This document shows, piece after piece, positions 6,253-7,374 of a stretch of DNA of 7,374 nt. The first letter of the stretch is position 1. Each line of letters begins with the position of its first letter. The translations under genes were made by a program, and so were the position numbers. Where the stretch lies: contig JAGWGO010000070.1 of assembly GCA_028867395.1 (NCBI GenBank), forward strand, positions 1 to 7,374, written 5' to 3'. Under the pieces are notes generated by a model, which saw only the letters and a program-made list of their open reading frames with translations, did no database searches and was not told the origin of the DNA. Origin of the DNA: Nitrososphaerota archaeon (lineage in GTDB: Archaea > Thermoproteota > Nitrososphaeria > Nitrososphaerales > Nitrosopumilaceae).

Positions 6253-6270
6253 TTATTGTTATAACAATAA
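6253..6270. repeat. 18-bp perfect palindrome
   Basis: The sequence ttattgttataacaataa equals its own reverse complement over all 18 bases. It could be a binding site for a dimeric regulator or, as RNA, a weak hairpin; a run of eight T starts 14 bases later (6285-6292). As it is composed almost wholly of A and T, chance is a real possibility. Confidence 0.5.
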
Positions 6271-6465
6271 TTAAAACAAGTCTGTTTTTTTTATGTAATT
6301 ACATTGTCACCAACCCGGCTCAAACTAATACCATTTCAAAAGTTAGCAATGTTTTGGCATTGAAATTATTCTAATAAATCAAAACAAAAATCGGTATTTC
6401 GATACAACTGGGCCCAAAAATTAGCCCAAGATGGCACCCTAGTCCCCCCGATGCAGATTATGGTA

Positions 6466-6507
6466 CTGAAGTTATATCAGAATAGTAGCTGGGTCCTCAA
6501 GGACTTG
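6466..6507 (+). repeat. Diverged 42-bp direct repeat, copy 1
   Basis: It starts ctgaagttata and contains gggtc followed by ggact. Aligned without gaps to 7211-7252 it matches at about 31 of 42 positions. The shared phase gives similar peptides (TEVISE, stop, stop, LGPQGLE here), each interrupted by a stop at the same place. The end (aggacttgaacc) is also similar to 1721-1732. Confidence 0.4.
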
Positions 6508-6824
6508 AACCTAAATTTCGATTAAAAAGCGAAGGAACTGAACCATTTGATTACTCTTCAACTGGCTGTTGAGATGGAAAAAAATACCCACAAACGGACA
6601 TATGGAGAGCATCTACTTGTGGGCTATATTACGTCGCAAATTTCCTATTTAAGCAACAACCTTTTTGTTGGCAAAGATACAAACCAAAAGATCCTTGTGA
6701 AAATAGAATAAACATGTCCTTTGGGACGAATGAAAACACTCCAATTCGTATAGGAATTGATGCATTTTGGCATGATCTCTTCCTCAAACAAGACATCCTG
6801 GCATAGGATGAGTCATGGATAAGA

Positions 6825-6871
6825 TCATATCTGAAAAATTATCTGTAATGCATCTGATTCATATCTGAAAA
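6825..6871 (+). repeat. 13-bp direct repeat pair
   Basis: The 13 bases tcatatctgaaaa occur at 6825-6837 and again at 6859-6871, 34 bases apart, with further atctg copies between them. No function is evident; it may reflect local slippage in AT-rich DNA. Confidence 0.5.
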
Positions 6872-6964
6872 TCTAAATGAAATATTGAATGAAAGCAATC
6901 CAATTCTTACCTAGAAATGTATGAAATTCAAATGTCCAACCAATGAATCGCTAATCAAATACAA

Positions 6965-7093
6965 ATGAAACAGCCTAGTGAAAAAGCCTCAAATGGGTAC
7001 ATGGTAGACCCTAAAGGCTGGTCAGTGGATAACTCAAAAGACGGTTTATTTGCACCTTTGACCGGTTTTCGCCCTAGAGATGGCAAGGACTAA
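6965..7093 (+). pseudogene. Short ORF, probably a fragment of decayed coding sequence
   Basis: Forty-two codons from an ATG give MKQPSEKASNGYMVDPKGW, then SVDNSKDGLFAPLTGF and RPRDGKD. The composition is that of a real, probably extracellular or enzyme loop-rich protein rather than random AT-rich translation. The frame differs from that of the interrupted frame ending at 6806, so if both belong to one gene a frameshift separates them. There is no good TATA box at the right distance and no Shine-Dalgarno sequence. No family is recognised. It might instead be an independent tiny gene. Confidence 0.25.
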
Positions 7094-7210
7094 CAGAAAA
7101 TCATCCCTCAACCCCGGACTCCCCACACCAATGTAGCCACATACAAAAGAGTGCTTTTATGACTTGTTTGCTACGTCTCAAAACAAGGATGGATCAGTTA
7201 CAATCTAAAT

Positions 7211-7252
7211 CTGAAGTTATACCAAGAAAGTAAACGGGTCTAAACGGACTCG
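7211..7252 (+). repeat. Diverged 42-bp direct repeat, copy 2
   Basis: Partner of the copy at 6466-6507, lying about 30 bases before the TATA box of the last gene. Read in the same phase as copy 1 it gives SEVIPRK, stop, TGLNGLGLE. Confidence 0.4.
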
Positions 7253-7282
7253 GACTGGAAAGATGAAAATCTCATTACCTAA

Positions 7283-7291
7283 TTTTATATA
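7283..7291 (+). promoter_or_regulatory. TATA box of the gene at the right edge
   Basis: The run ttttatata is a strong archaeal TATA box centred about 26 bases before the ATG at 7313, so the transcript is probably leaderless. Confidence 0.55.
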
Positions 7292-7312
7292 CCAAATAAA
7301 CATAATCACGTC

Positions 7313-7374
7313 ATGGCGCAAAGACAAGACTATAACATATTGATAAAAAAAGATGGCAAGTTTTACGTTGGATA
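7313..7374 (+). CDS. N-terminus of a HicB-like antitoxin family protein (cut by window end)
   Basis: Only 20 residues are visible: MAQRQDYNILIKKDGKFYVG. The pattern of a beta strand (YNILIKKDG) followed by KFYVG is typical of the first hairpin of HicB-type antitoxins and related stand-alone proteins, where it is normally followed by YC-x-ELP and SQGKT-like text. The TATA box at 7283-7291 places the ATG at the expected leaderless position, which supports this as a real start. Whether a HicA toxin gene accompanies it cannot be seen; many archaeal HicB-like proteins are orphans. The assignment rests on a very short stretch. Confidence 0.5.
   Translation, partial: MAQRQDYNILIKKDGKFYVG

Larger units (their letters stand above)
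6030..6806 (+). pseudogene. Decayed gene: one frame interrupted by stop codons
   Basis: A single frame from 6030 reads 67 codons to a TAG (6231), 46 to a double TAA (6372-6377), 35 to a double TAG (6483-6488), 27 to a TGA (6570) and 77 to a TAG (6804). For AT-rich non-coding DNA this is few stops, and the text is protein-like, especially the last piece: KYPQTDIWRASTCGLYYVAN, then CWQRYKPKDPCENRINMSF and RIGIDAFWHDLF. The second piece has a hydrophobic run (ICLIVITII, SLFFLCNYIV) followed by TNPAQT, like a signal peptide, but with no ATG in frame. I recognise no family. It could be one old gene worn down by point mutations, or chance openness in part of it. The piece at 6573-6803 is the most convincing. 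Confidence 0.35.
6002..7312. other. Gene-poor stretch with decayed coding sequence and repeats
   Basis: No intact gene of normal size is visible on either strand across these 1.3 kb. What it does hold: a protein-like frame broken by stops (6030-6806), a weak AT hairpin at 6197-6210 followed by two T, an 18-bp palindrome (6253-6270), eight T (6285-6292), a 13-bp direct repeat (6825 and 6859), a short ORF (6965-7093), a diverged 42-bp repeat pair (6466 and 7211) and the TATA box of the gene at the right edge. The 16 bases at 6015-6030 (agagcctatcctaaaa) vaguely resemble an IS5-family end but have no partner. Confidence 0.5.

Noticed and set aside
6490..6590. Possible minus-strand tRNA suggested by ggttcaagtcc and a 7-base acceptor-like run
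   Set aside because: The best 5' acceptor partner is about 100 bases away with a mismatch, and there is no D-arm and no anticodon arm.
6231..6806. Stop codons in the interrupted frame as recoding (pyrrolysine or readthrough)
   Set aside because: All three stop types occur, two of them doubled, and there is no start codon; decay explains this more simply.
1..7374. CRISPR array, rRNA genes or a known defence system
   Set aside because: No regular repeat-spacer pattern, no rRNA-like sequence and no defence-type domains beyond the partial HicB-like start were seen.

Overview
The window looks like archaeal chromosome, most probably an ammonia-oxidising archaeon (Nitrososphaeria/Thaumarchaeota). 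The signs are a transcription factor B gene, TATA-like boxes about 25-30 bases before start codons with almost no leader, a secreted protein with a C-terminal PEFP-plus-membrane anchor, and an archaeal slipin/NfeD pair. The DNA is AT-rich. The genus cannot be fixed from the sequence alone.

Left part (1-1492): the C-terminal part of a DUF6448-family protein, then a complete tfb gene (550-1467) whose stop codon lies inside a 10-bp hairpin followed by six T, a likely terminator. Then comes a gene-free stretch (1493-1796) with a TATA-like box, several hairpins and a short GC-rich island resembling a tRNA 3' end.

Middle part (1797-3787): loosely spaced small genes and gene debris. It holds a secreted, membrane-anchored 187-residue protein, a compact hairpin-rich segment (possible RNA), a 59-residue single-pass membrane protein with its own TATA box, a doubtful short ORF, an isochorismatase-like hydrolase cut off after about 50 residues, and an 89-codon open frame with no start codon near its beginning. 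This looks like an accessory or decaying region.

Core operon (3788-6001): a stomatin/slipin SPFH membrane protein followed 9 bases later by a full-length NfeD protein carrying a ClpP-class membrane serine protease domain with its Ser-Lys pair, membrane helices and a C-terminal OB fold. By analogy with the characterised Pyrococcus pair, the protease and slipin should work together at the membrane. This is the best-supported part of the window.

Right part (6002-7312): about 1.3 kb without an intact gene. One frame reads protein-like for roughly 259 codons but carries stops in five places, suggesting a decayed gene. The stretch also has an 18-bp perfect palindrome, a 13-bp direct repeat and a diverged 42-bp repeat. 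At the edge (7313-7374) a new gene begins behind a TATA box; its first 20 residues resemble a HicB-type antitoxin. I found no clear new multi-gene system. The most promising leads are the 59-residue membrane protein, the structured segments near 1604 and 2420, and the stop-interrupted frame at 6030-6806.
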